A stretch of 64,000 bases of DNA. Origin: Triatoma infestans (Eukaryota > Arthropoda > Insecta > Hemiptera > Reduviidae). Shown here piece after piece: positions 1 through 10,326 of this stretch; the first letter of the stretch is position 1, and every line of letters starts with the position of its first letter. Location of the stretch: assembly GCA_011037195.1 (NCBI GenBank), contig JAAEAF010002374.1, positions 83,625 through 147,624 on the forward strand. The letters run 5' to 3'. The position numbers and the translations under genes are program-made. Below the pieces are notes generated by a model. It was given only the letters and a program-made list of their open reading frames with translations, did not search any database and was not told where the DNA came from.

Positions 1-42
1 ATGAATAACAATAATTCCTCTTACTAGAAGTAAGAGAAAGTA
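1..42 (+). repeat. DR element, right-end fragment
   Basis: The window opens inside the right end of a DR copy. The imperfect palindrome CTCTTACTagaAGTAAGAG followed by AAAGTA matches the right end of the fuller copies at 8966-8980 and 14773-14787. Confidence 0.6.
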
Positions 43-1353
43 ATAAAAACTAATGTTGGAAAGCGATTTTCTATTACTGTAATTCAGATTTAATTTAATT
101 GACAAATGATTTAAATGTTAGTATAATTGGATACTAGTATTTGGTTGCCTTCAACAAATATGAAGTTATCCTTATATCGTAGAGCCCCATAATAATAACC
201 TAGAATATGTTAAAAAAAAAAAATAAATCTAGATTTTATTTATATAGTTGGAACATCCAAGTTTAAAGGAAATCGAAAAGACGTTTTCAAGATAACTGAG
301 GAACCTTAAAAACCAAACAGTGAAATGGTCGAGTGATGATTTAATCAATCAATTGATCGATTTTCTTTAAATTTGGAATTATTTCCAACATTTAATTACT
401 TTTAAGAGTATATAGGTGGGGGGTACAGTACGGTAGAAGGATTTGGCACTTTTGTTGGAAAACCCAAATCACAATGGAGAAGTAAAACTTGTGGTTCATT
501 ATATAAGATGACAATTATTTTAAATGCACCACACCCCGTTTATTTTGGAAAATACGCCAGGGAGAAAAAAAAAAACTCCAAATGATACCCCCACTTAATT
601 TTTCAAGGATTCCAAATATGTGATCATTTATTATTTTTTTTGAGAAATAAGAGATTTCGAAACCAATTTCTTTATATGAAGTTGGATCACATATTTTTCT
701 TTTTAACGAATTCTTAAAGTAGATTTTTTTTTCATGAAAAAGTCTCAATAAATTGAATCTCAAAATTTTTCTTAAACAACAATAAAGAAAATTTTCTGTC
801 CCAAAATCCCATTAAAATATTTCATTTTATTCAGCTTATTTAAACTAAAATGAAATTTAAAATCGAGATCTAAATTTATTCAGGATATTTTGAGAGATTT
901 GTTGCTATTATAAATCAACCAGTTTTGAAATGCTACTATAGATATGACTCCAAATTTAATGAGTAATGTACTTAGAACAGTTATAGAACAGTATATATAC
1001 ATTCCTAAATTCAACAGCTGAGTATATAATGCTCACTTCACTATTATATCTTAATTTTCCTACCTTAACAAAATCTGTGACTTGACAGTTCCATCTTGTT
1101 TATTAAACAACGTATCTGAAAATAAAATAAAAATATAATTAATCAGTGGAAACACAAAGGAATAATTTTTAGAAAAACACAAAAAATGCAGCTGTCTTCC
1201 TAATCAAGGTTTGAAGAAAATTACATTACATCATTGTTTTCTAGAAGTGCTTTAAGTGGAACGTATTTGGGAGATTTTTTCGAAATTTCAAGTATTCTCT
1301 TGAAAATAAACCTTTTAGTAAGTTTTATTATAAACATATATATAAAAAAAAAA
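43..1353. other. Gene-free AT-rich stretch
   Basis: No coding exon or RNA gene is visible. Scraps near 240-340 resemble the DR interior (a 'CCAAGTTTAAAGGAAATCG'-like line). The remaining sequence is low-complexity A/T. Confidence 0.5.
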
Positions 1354-1911
1354 TCTGGGGTGAAACACTCACACGACTTTCCCTTACTCCTGTTAATACA
1401 ATTAATTATCAAAAAAGGCTAATTTTTAAACTTCAAATTTTACTCATTTATCCTAATAGAGACGGTGGGGACAGAATTATCAACCTAGCAACTGGCGGCA
1501 ACTAAAGAAATGATTACATGGTAGCTCGGAAGATCACACACTGATTACAGTTGAACCAACCGAAATAAAATTAAAAATTTAATGCCACAAATTCCATAAA
1601 ACTATCTAAAATCAATTTACAAAAAAGTTTTAAATTAAAACGCATTCCAAGTTTAAAGAAAACCGTTATTAAAGTCATTTTCGAGAAAATTTCAAAATCC
1701 TATTCTGTAAATTAGAGCTTCCAGTTAACCGTTTTTTTTTTTCAAATTTGGATTTCTAGCATATTGTGTCTAATATATGTTAATATGAAATAAGTAGCAG
1801 AATCATATATTGAACTGAAGTAGTATTTTAGAGGGAAGCTTAGCGCTACTGTTTCCCCCTAAACGCCCCCAAAAAAATCCATTTTCCCAGGCAATGTTGC
1901 AAATAAAAGTG
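1354..1911 (+). repeat. DR element, left half, interrupted by an LTR retrotransposon
   Basis: It starts with the TCTGGGGTGAAACACTCACAC hairpin block and then ACTTTCCCTTACTCC. The usual DR interior follows: a TGATTACA line, a 'CAAGTTTAAAGAAAA' line, and a 'TTTTAGAGGGAAGC' line with a C-rich run. It is cut at 1911 by the LTR element. The sequence after the element (4449 onward) is a short, diverged continuation. Confidence 0.65.
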
Positions 1912-2182
1912 TGTTACATTTACGGAATTGAAAATGAAATATAGTTTCCCTTGTAATGGCATTATTGTGCCAATTAAGTTGATTCTATGCAGCTACAATA
2001 AGGTTCAAGGAAAAGTCCAAAGTGCACTCTATACAGAACTTCGTAAAACAAATTCCTTTAATTACTTCACAGGTCACCATACTAGTTCTCTCTTAACCTT
2101 CTCTCTCTAACCTTCCTTACCTCTACTGCTCTACCGCAATCTACCGACTTTCAAATACACCAACATTCCCAGGACCATAACA
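1912..2182 (-). repeat. LTR of the gypsy-like element (low-coordinate copy)
   Basis: 271 bp, TG...CA bounded. It aligns along its length with 4145-4448, sharing the 'CTCTCTCTAACCTTCCTTAC' and 'CTACCGCAATCTACCGAC' lines. It is shorter than its partner because of differences in the middle, near 2020-2055. Confidence 0.8.
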
Positions 2183-2514
2183 CTTCTCTCCTTTAAAAGA
2201 AAATTTTTCTTGTATAAGAAAAATTTTCCTTTAACAGTGATAAATTAGCCGGTCCTTTATCAAACAAAAAAGAAGCAAACATTGCCAAGTAGGGCATCAC
2301 GAAAAATCATAATACAATAAACTGGTGACTACATTATCAGATATTGTTTAATATGAGAGTATCCAGAAACAAACTTATTATAGTTTAAACTAGCTTACTA
2401 CAAAAGTATATGTACTCATAAATAATACTTATCAATTAAAAATCAAAATTTATCAAATATTAATAACTAGTCAGTCAAAATGGCCAACTAAAAAAAGTAA
2501 TATAATTTAGCCTT

Positions 2515-3784
2515 GTCCTCCAGCCAAATCATGCCCTAACACCAAACGTACCCCAGGAAATGGCAAAGAGGTCATTACATCTACACCGACACTATCAGGG
2601 ACCAGTTCCGAGCTCAGATATACACTATGTAGGGGCATGAAAGTGCCTCCCCGCCTACTCCCTTTATTAGAACATTTTTACCAGTGTAAGAAGCCTTTGA
2701 AAAAGGTAATATATTAGCTAATATGGGTGTCAGCGAAGCTGCCGTATCTCTTAAAATTTTAGCAAGATGAATTTGGATTCTGAGAATTTTAACTTTAACA
2801 TGATGCTGGTCACCAAACAACGCTATTTCTCTACCGGATAGGAAAGGCTCAAAGCTTTTTACATCTAATTTATGCTGGTCAATTTTTGGGATAACCATCC
2901 CAGAGGGTTTCCTAGAATCTTCTTATTTTTCCTTTTAAGAATCACATATTTAGAAATTACATGACCGGGTTTTTTACAAGTAAAACAATTAAGTTTTAAA
3001 TTTTTGGAAGTAGCATCTTGTTCCGAATCTGAGGTTTTATTACTTCCGTCCACTGCAGTATTTTTAAATGTTTATCACAGTAAAGGTTCGGTTGTCCTAC
3101 CTTCTTTACTATTGGAAGGGATAGGGACTTGATGAATTAAGGAGTATTCCTCTGCCAACTTGGAAGCTTCTTCTAAATTAGCTACTCGTTTTTCTTCTAA
3201 ATAAATCTGAACGACTTTTGGAATATTATGTTTAAAATCCTCTAGCAAATTAAGTTTTTTAATTTGCAAAACTATTTACCTGACAAGAATTACACCTCAA
3301 ATAATTGTTCCTTTTTCCTAGCAAATTCAATGAACGTTTCGTATTTACTTTTCTTCAACTGTCGAAATTTCTGTTGATACGCCATCGGTACCAATTTCGT
3401 ATCCCTTCATAACGAAATCTTTGACTAAATCGTAATTCAAACTTTGTTCTATTGACAACTGTATACATATTTCTCTTGCCCTTCCAGTCAAAAATTTTTT
3501 AAATTATTTTGTAACAAAATAGACCAACTATGCTTTGGCCAATTCAAAGCTGTTGCTAATTTCTCAAAATGGATGAAATATCCATCTATGTCATCGTCAT
3601 TAAATTTCGGAACCAACTTTAAATTCTTTATGAGATCGAACTGTTTCGGACTTTCAGAGCTGATCCTTTCTGCCAGTTTTACCTTTTCTTTCAATAATTC
3701 CACTTCCAACTGTAAATAAGATAAGTTCGATTTATCTTTATCATGTAATTCATGAGATTCACGAGTATCTACTGAAAACTTCAA
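2515..3784 (-). pseudogene. Decayed gag-protease reading frame of the LTR element
   Basis: Several - strand frames follow one another with shifts between them. 3784-3488 has a Gag-like block (VPKFNDDDIDGYFIHFEKL) typical of gypsy Gag proteins. 3269-3075 has a Gag C-terminal 'EEASKLAEEYSL' line. Around 2980-2930 there is a CX2CX4H zinc-knuckle start whose final Cys is replaced by Tyr. 2800-2515 has a retropepsin-like block, with DTAAS where an active enzyme has DT/SG, and the downstream 'LVLGHDLAGG' line. Frame breaks and the altered catalytic motif show that it is dead. No polymerase region follows before the LTR. Confidence 0.75.
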
Positions 3785-4144
3785 AAAACTGGAAAATCTA
3801 ATAATTTTTTCTCAACTAATTTTTTTATAATAACATTTCCAACCTCTTGCTTTTTCATAGATGGCTTTATTTAGCTCATCAAATAAGATCAGATCATTTT
3901 TCCTAGCTAAACTGAAATTTTCTATTGAAGGATCTACTAAAAACTTTTCCGGATAGAAAGACATTTTGTTACAGCCTTATAACAAATTCTATTGAATATA
4001 ACAAACACAGACACTGCAATTCAAACAGTGAGTATAACAATAATAATACAAAATATTCACCTTATCTTCAAACAAATTTTCTTCTAATTTCTAAAGTTAT
4101 AACTGCAGCAACCAGCAACTATAACCAGCTAACCAGCCCCCAAT

Positions 4145-4448
4145 TGTTACATTTACTGAATTGAAAATGAAATATAGTTGCCCCCGTACTGGCACTATTG
4201 TGCCAATTAAATTGAGTCTATTCAGCTACAACAAGATTCAAGGAAAAGTCCAAAAGGAAATGTACATTACACAGAACTTCGTATATTTTCCTTAAAACAG
4301 AAACAAAAACAAAAACAGATTCCTTTAATTACTCCATACGTCACCATGCTACTTCTCGCTTAACCTTCTCTCTCTAACCTTCCTTACCTCTACGGCTCTA
4401 CCGCAATCTACCGACTTTCAAGTACACCAACTTTCCAGGACCATAACA
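4145..4448 (-). repeat. LTR of the gypsy-like element (high-coordinate copy)
   Basis: 304 bp, TG...CA bounded, and the partner of 1912-2182. It has an extra A-rich run (AAACAGAAACAAAAAC) near 4295-4320 that the other LTR lacks, so the two have diverged since insertion. Confidence 0.8.
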
Positions 4449-4703
4449 AGTGTTGGTGATTATGCATGTAAATAGTGTACGGTATTCTGCTTAGATTACA
4501 TTAAATGTGGTAGTACGCTAGCTGTAAAATTTGTCAATTCTAATTTTGAAAACAGGAGTAAGAGAGAAAATTGTATGAGTGTTTCACACCAGATTGTTTT
4601 TTTTTTCTTTTGGCACTCAGGAGACCTCACAAAATATACTTCTGGTGACAACTTAATTTCGAAAATCTGACATGATCGCAATAGTTCCTTTTACTTCGCA
4701 GTA
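4449..4703. repeat. Two abutting DR end fragments
   Basis: 4524-4602 is a DR left end in reverse orientation (GGAGTAAGAG then GTATGAGTGTTTCACACCAGATT). From 4612 comes a DR right end in forward orientation ('CGAAAATCTGACATGATCGCAATAG' line, ending near AGTAAGA at 4703). Confidence 0.55.
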
Positions 4704-5464
4704 AGATAATGTAGAATTGTTTATATAGACGTTAAGATCATATTAAAAACAACTTTATATTTTTGCATTACATTTCTGGATCTTCTACCTGGATTATATT
4801 TGAATCCAGGTTTTAAAAGGTAGTAAAAAGCAGCCAAAGTCAATGAAGTTCTTAGCCAAGATGACCTTCAACATCTTTCATTCATAAAATTCTGATGTTA
4901 ATTTAGACACTTTTATCGTGAAATTTAATTACATATTTCTCTTTGGAAATCAAATCATTAATTTTTTTGTTTCTTTGACATTTAAATAAATGGACAGTTT
5001 ATAATGTTATCTAGAGATTTAAGAATGTAGTTATGACCATATAAATGAACATATTATAAAAACTGACTGTTGAAAGAATAACACTTACTTTCTAAAATAC
5101 TTAAGAGGAAGTATTACGATCTTATCCACATTTTAGAAATGAAGTTTAATCTGGACATATGTATAAATACTAAATGCTTATAAATATAGAACTTCCAAAT
5201 GCGAAAAAAATGTTTATACGAATACCAGTAAGTATAAGTGCGTCTATTTGGAAAGCTTCATTCATCATGTCCAATCACTGTCACTTCAAATAATATTCTG
5301 TAGGCAGTCTGACAATAATATTTTAGTTGAAATCCGCCGACTGGAATGGCTTATTTTATTGAATAGGTTAACTGCATATAGGTTTATAACTTTTATTGGA
5401 CATACTTTTCTAGGAAAAGTGTTAGGAGGTTCTATGGAGCTAGGTTATTAAGTTTCCCACTGTA
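4704..5464. other. Gene-free AT-rich stretch
   Basis: No supportable exon, RNA gene or recognisable repeat. The short open frame near 5248-5451 has no family features that I recognise. Confidence 0.4.
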
Positions 5465-6080
5465 ATAGTCCCTTTGTTTACTAATTACTATTGCGATCAT
5501 TTTCACTGGAAATACATGTTTTGACGTCTTTCTTGAGTACAAAAAAATGCTTTAAGCGAATGAATGTGTGTATTTTTTAACAGAACATCTCAAAAAAAGA
5601 ATGATCGCAGAATGCTCGAACTTGATATTCCGTTTTGATATTACCACCGTTTCATATACGAAGGTTTCGGACAAAATTCGGAAGTGTGACTTTACTGAAT
5701 GTTTTTTTCGAAATGTCCCCAAAGATTTTGTTTAAATGTCGTATACCAACTATCTATTACCTAAATTCGTATCAATTTTATTTGAAAAAATTTCTAGGAA
5801 AAATGATATTTTAGGAGGGTCCTTGAAGTAAGCTTTGCTCTAAAATACCAGTTCAGTACAACGTATGATTCTACCAACTGCATAATATTGATGTACTTTA
5901 GAACTACTTCTAGGATATAGTTTGAAGAAAATCGGTTAATAAAAAATGCGACTTTATAGAATAAGTATGAGTTTTTTAGGATTTCCTCTTAAATGGTTGT
6001 AATGATTTTGTTTAAATATGAAATGCTAACTACACAAATATAAACTTATCACTTTTATTTCATTTCCCGAAAAAATTCAT
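5465..6080 (-). repeat. DR element, truncated copy
   Basis: Reverse orientation. It begins with the right-end lines ('TATTGCGATCATTTTCACTGGAAATACATG', 'CTCAAAAAAAGAATGATCGCAG') and runs through the interior 'TTTTGTTTAAATATGAAATGCTAACTAC' line. The terminal hairpin block is missing. Confidence 0.55.
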
Positions 6081-6429
6081 ATAAGATGCTTTATGTAATC
6101 TGTGTCACAACATTTTAAATGTTATTTGAGTTTAAATGTTATTCCGTGTGATATATTGACCTACTTATTAAAAGTGAACGATTAAAAATTAAGCTGCACT
6201 GTTGGCTAATAAACATTTATGACACAGAACTGATCTTTAAACGATGAAATAAATTTAATTAACAAATCTGTTTGCTAATGAAAGAATTAACAGTGCCATC
6301 ATAATTGTTGAAAATAGATTTGACAAGAAAATGGTCGTTCAATAGAAGCAAATAATATTTCATTATTGCCAAAATACCAAACAAATTATCGGCCTAAGAA
6401 AATTAATAAAGAAAATCCTGAAAATAATT
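6081..6429. other. No recognised feature
   Basis: AT-rich sequence with no exon, RNA gene or repeat that I can support. Confidence 0.4.
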
Positions 6430-6790
6430 CAGCCTTCCTAGCAAATTTTGAATTTTGCCAGCTGTTACACACTAAACGGATACAAGCTATACAGAACAAG
6501 ATACTCCGAACAATCAATCACTCAATGCCCTAAAATGACGCTACATATAAATGAAGATCCCGATTTGTACACGACTTAACACAACAACTTTACAAAAGAT
6601 TCTAAAACAAACTAGGAACACACAAGAACCAGCACGTCATAAACCTGTCCTCCCTAACCATTCCTGGGAATTCTCCCAGACGTTTAAAATGTCAAGGGAC
6701 ATCCTGTCACCGGAAGAGGCCACCTCCTTCAAGCCAGGACTCTACGCTCACATTTACTTATTGTAATAACAGATTATAAATTAGATTATA
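6430..6790 (+). pseudogene. 3' end of a Jockey-like non-LTR retrotransposon ORF2, decayed
   Basis: Translation across frame shifts gives an 'AIQNKILRTINHS' block and then 'NHSWEFSQTFKMSRDI'. These match the same region of the - strand LINE relic at 19600-20520 ('LIQNKILSTIT', 'DHMWESSQTIKMS'). Jockey-clade ORF2 proteins have a comparable 'QNKVLR' helix near the C-terminus. A short A-rich tract follows at 6800-6810. Stops and shifts show it is inactive. Confidence 0.55.
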
Positions 6791-7977
6791 AATTTAGAAA
6801 AAAAAAGGAAGGAAATTTGCTATCAACTCTGAACCATTATTTAAAGTTTCATAAAAAAAAAAAAAAAAATCATAGACTATGATAACGTAATAAAAATCAC
6901 TGAATATTTCAACATGAATAAAAAGAAACAATGAAATAAATATCGATATATATAAATGCGACACGTGAGCAATGAAGATAAAAAAAATATATATAGTAGA
7001 AATAATCAGTAAGTAAAGGAACGGCCTTCTAAAAAGCGGAAGTCAATATTAATGGTTGTCTTGGACAAATCAAGAGCCGTGCATGACAGCATACTAACAC
7101 ACAAACACAAGTTGGATAGGAGATAAAAAAAAAGAGCATGTTAACAGATTTGGAAATTTATTTTTTTAAAACTGAACAAAAAAAATAAAGAAAGAAAAAA
7201 TGGATGAAAAAAAAAGGAATCTATAAAGCCTTATCTAATAGTTCTTCTTAAGCATATAGTTTTCTAAATATAAATATATTATTATATAGTCATGTTACCG
7301 ATTGGGAAAGTTTCCTTCATGCCGTACGCTTTAAAGAAGATTTCACTATCTCTCCCCGTCCCCCGTAACAATAATCAGGCCGAAATTGTAAAAGAAAAGG
7401 AAAATCTTTTGACAAGATTCCGGTAAATTCAAAGTGTTCTACTCTTTATCTTTTGTCTATAAATCCCATGACAAATATAGTTTAATATAAATATACTATT
7501 GGCAAAAATTGATAAGTTCCGTGAATACGATCTCTTTAAAAGACAGTAACATTGTCCAACTAAACTACATTTGCCTTGGCACTCTTTAATAACACGCAGT
7601 TTATCTAAGAAGATGAGTGATCGTCAAAAATCTGATGGCGACCATAAAATCATCGTGGAAAAACTTCCTGTAATTTCCAGCACTGAGCAGGACATCAGGA
7701 CATAGTGTGGCGGCTATGAAACATATTATTTTTATTTCTTCCACTAAATGTATCTTGTTAACGCAGAGCACAAAGAAAAGACACTTCGTCATTATAGAGG
7801 AGTAGGGGAGCTTTCCATATTAAGATAGTATGACACAGTAAGGATACGTGACTAGAGACCAACTCCTACATACAACATATGAAAATGGTCTGATTACATA
7901 ACGTTATTAAAATAAATATGAAATATAAATTCTGAAAAAAATTCACGTAAGCAATAAATACATTAAAAAAAAAAAAA
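6791..7977. other. Gene-free AT-rich stretch
   Basis: Many A-runs and no supportable exon. Nothing recognised. Confidence 0.4.
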
Positions 7978-8980
7978 TCTGGTGTGATACACTCACACAA
8001 CTTTCTCTTACTCCAGATTCAAAATTGTTATTGACAAATTTTGTAGTTAGTATAACCAAATTTAATGAAATTCGTCGGAGTTCATCAAAATTCGTCGAAA
8101 ACTAAAAAAAAAAAAACTGTTAAGTAAAAGCGCACTTCCGGTTTACTAATTTTCTTGAAACTCGGAATTTTGGCCATCTATTGATTTCTAATTAATTTTC
8201 TTTGGATTGTAGAATTGTTTATGATAGCACTTAAGACAAAAACATAACTCCACCCCTCCCCCAAAAACCCTCTTAAATGACTTTACTAGAAGAAATGTTT
8301 CAAATAAAAATTGTAGCACTTTATATGTGTAGTTCATAGTTTTAGTTTAAAGAAAATCGTTGGAGCCGTTTTCGAAAAAATACCAGGAAACTGAGAAATC
8401 CTTTTCAGTGAAAACGCACTTTCGGTCATCCGTTTTTTTTTCCAGAATCGGAATTCAACAAGACAATTAATTCTAATTAATATTATTTAGATATATGCAG
8501 ATATATTACAGAATTGTATAGTAAACTGAAATAGCACATTAGAGGAAATTAGAGGAAATCCTAACCCCACCCTCTCCGAAAGTGCTCTTAAATGAATTTT
8601 CCCAGAGAAATGTTACAAACAAGAGTTGCAGATTTTTTGTATGTGTAGTTGATATACGAAGTTTAAAGAAAATTGTCGGAGCCATTTCTGAGAAAATCGC
8701 TAAATAGTGAAAAATTCAGTAAAGAGGTACTTCCGGTAGAGGAATTTTGACAGATGACCTACTGTTGGATCCCATGTTGATACCTAAACGGAATATCATG
8801 TTTGAACTTTCTACGATTTTTCGTTTTGGAGCTATGCTTAACACACACACACACGACCATTTGCTAAAAACCACTTTTTTGGACTCGTAGGACCTTAATT
8901 CGTCTATTTCTGGTAAAAACTCGATATCGAAAATTTGGCACGATTGCAATACTTCCTCTTACTACGAGTAAGAGAAAGTA
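7978..8980 (+). repeat. DR element, near full-length reference copy
   Basis: The left end has TCTG, then the hairpin GTGTGA-tacac-TCACAC (7982-7998), then ACTTTCTCTTACTC (8000-8013). The right end has GAGTAAGAGAAAGT (8966-8979), a perfect 14-bp inverted match to the left block, preceded by TTCCTCTTACTAC so that the right tip also folds on itself. The interior repeats a line of the type 'AAGTTTAAAGAAAATCGTTGGAGCCGTTTTCGAG' more than once. It has no coding capacity. The type of transposon is unknown. Confidence 0.7.
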
Positions 8981-8989
8981 CAAAAATGC

Positions 8990-9364
8990 CAATGAAACAC
9001 TCATTTGACTTTCCTACAATTAATCAGTTAAAGAAACTGGGATTTTTTATAAAAATGTAGTTACATTCAGTATTATGAAGATGAGGAAACCTACTTTATA
9101 ATAAAATGCCAATTTTCACAAAAACTGGATGTCGTTGGTCCTACAGGACCACTTTGAAATCAAACGTCCCCATAATAAAATACGAGTATATGACTAGTTA
9201 TTATATCAAATTTACCTTTAGGGTCTGTGCTAAAAATAAATCTCTCAATATTAGAGAAAACATTCAGTAAAGTCGTATTTCCTGTCACTCAATTTTCCTG
9301 AGCTCAGAATTTATTGCAATACATTTAATTTTCATTAACATTATGTAGTTGGTAAAGCCGATTT
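8990..9364 (+). repeat. DR fragments directly after the full copy
   Basis: A degenerate left hairpin block (GAAACACTCATTTGACTTTCC, 8994-9014) lies only about 14 bp after the previous copy's right end. Interior-like scraps follow to about 9340. Confidence 0.45.
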
Positions 9365-10326
9365 TACTTTCTCCTCAAGAGGAAGTACTGTAGAATCATG
9401 TCAAATTTTCAATATCGAGTTTTCACCGGAAATAGACGATCTGAGGTTCCCTAAGTCAGAAAAAGTGGTTTTTAGAAAATGGTATGAGTGCGAACAGCAT
9501 ATCTCAAAAACGAAAAATCGCAAAAAGTTCAAACTTGATATTCCGTTTAGCTACTATCATGGAATCCGACAGTACGTTATATGTCAAAATTTCTCAAGCG
9601 GAAGTACCCACTTTATTGAATTTTTTTTTTCACTTTTTTGCTTTTCTCAAAATGGTTCCAACGATTTTCTTTAAACTTGGTAAATCAATTACACATACTA
9701 AAAGAGCTACAATTCTTATTTGAGGAGAAATTCATATTTACGAGCACTTTTAGGGGAGGGTTGGGGTTAGGTTTTCCTTTAAAGTATTATTTCAGTTTAT
9801 TATACGATTTTATCATCTAAATAATATTAATTAAAATTTAATAATTGATATTATTATTATTATATTATTGATATTCCGAGTTTGAAGAAAATCGGATATC
9901 CGAAAGTGCGTTTTTACTGAAAAGTATATTTCAGTTTTCTGCTATTTTCTCTAAAACGGCTCCAACGATTTTAATAAGTATAAAGAGTTACAATTTTTAT
10001 TTGCAACATTTCTCCGAGTAAAGCTTCGGACTTTTGGGGGAGGGGTGGGGTTATGTTTTCCTCTAAAGTGCCTATCTTAGTTGATCATACATTTCTACCA
10101 TCTATCTAAACAAATTTAATTAGAAATAAATAAATTGCCAACTTCCGAGTTCCAAGGAAATTAGTAAACAAAAAGTGAAGTTTTTACAGAACAGTATTTT
10201 CAGTTTTTGTGATTTTCTCCATAAAAACACTGACGAATTTCATTAAATTTTATATACTAACTATAAAATTTGTCAATTAAATGTTTGTAAGTCAATGAAA
10301 CTTGTGTGAGTGTTTCACACCAGATT
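9365..10326 (-). repeat. DR element, near full-length, reverse orientation
   Basis: It begins with the right-end palindrome (TACTTTCTCCTCAAGAGGAAGTA) and the 'TTTTCACCGGAAATAGACG' line. It ends with the hairpin GTGTGAGTGTTTCACACCAGATT at 10304-10326. Two internal repeats of the 'CTCCAACGATTTT' line are visible. Confidence 0.7.

Larger units (their letters stand above)
1912..4448 (-). mobile_element. Gypsy-like LTR retrotransposon, gag-protease only, internally deleted
   Basis: The element is bounded by two similar direct repeats that begin TGTTACATTTA and end GGACCATAACA on the + strand. Both sides carry the 4-bp target duplication AGTG (1908-1911 and 4449-4452). The coding remnants read on the - strand and cover Gag, a zinc knuckle and a retropepsin-like segment. 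No reverse transcriptase, RNase H or integrase is present, so the element is about 2.5 kb instead of the usual 5 kb or more and cannot move on its own. A 4-bp duplication fits the Ty3/gypsy group. It inserted into a DR copy. Confidence 0.8.

Noticed and set aside
7978..8980. DR as a Helitron
   Set aside because: A hairpin near one end fits, but there is no TC start, no CTRR end and no A/T insertion dinucleotide that I could confirm; the 14-bp inverted end blocks argue against it.
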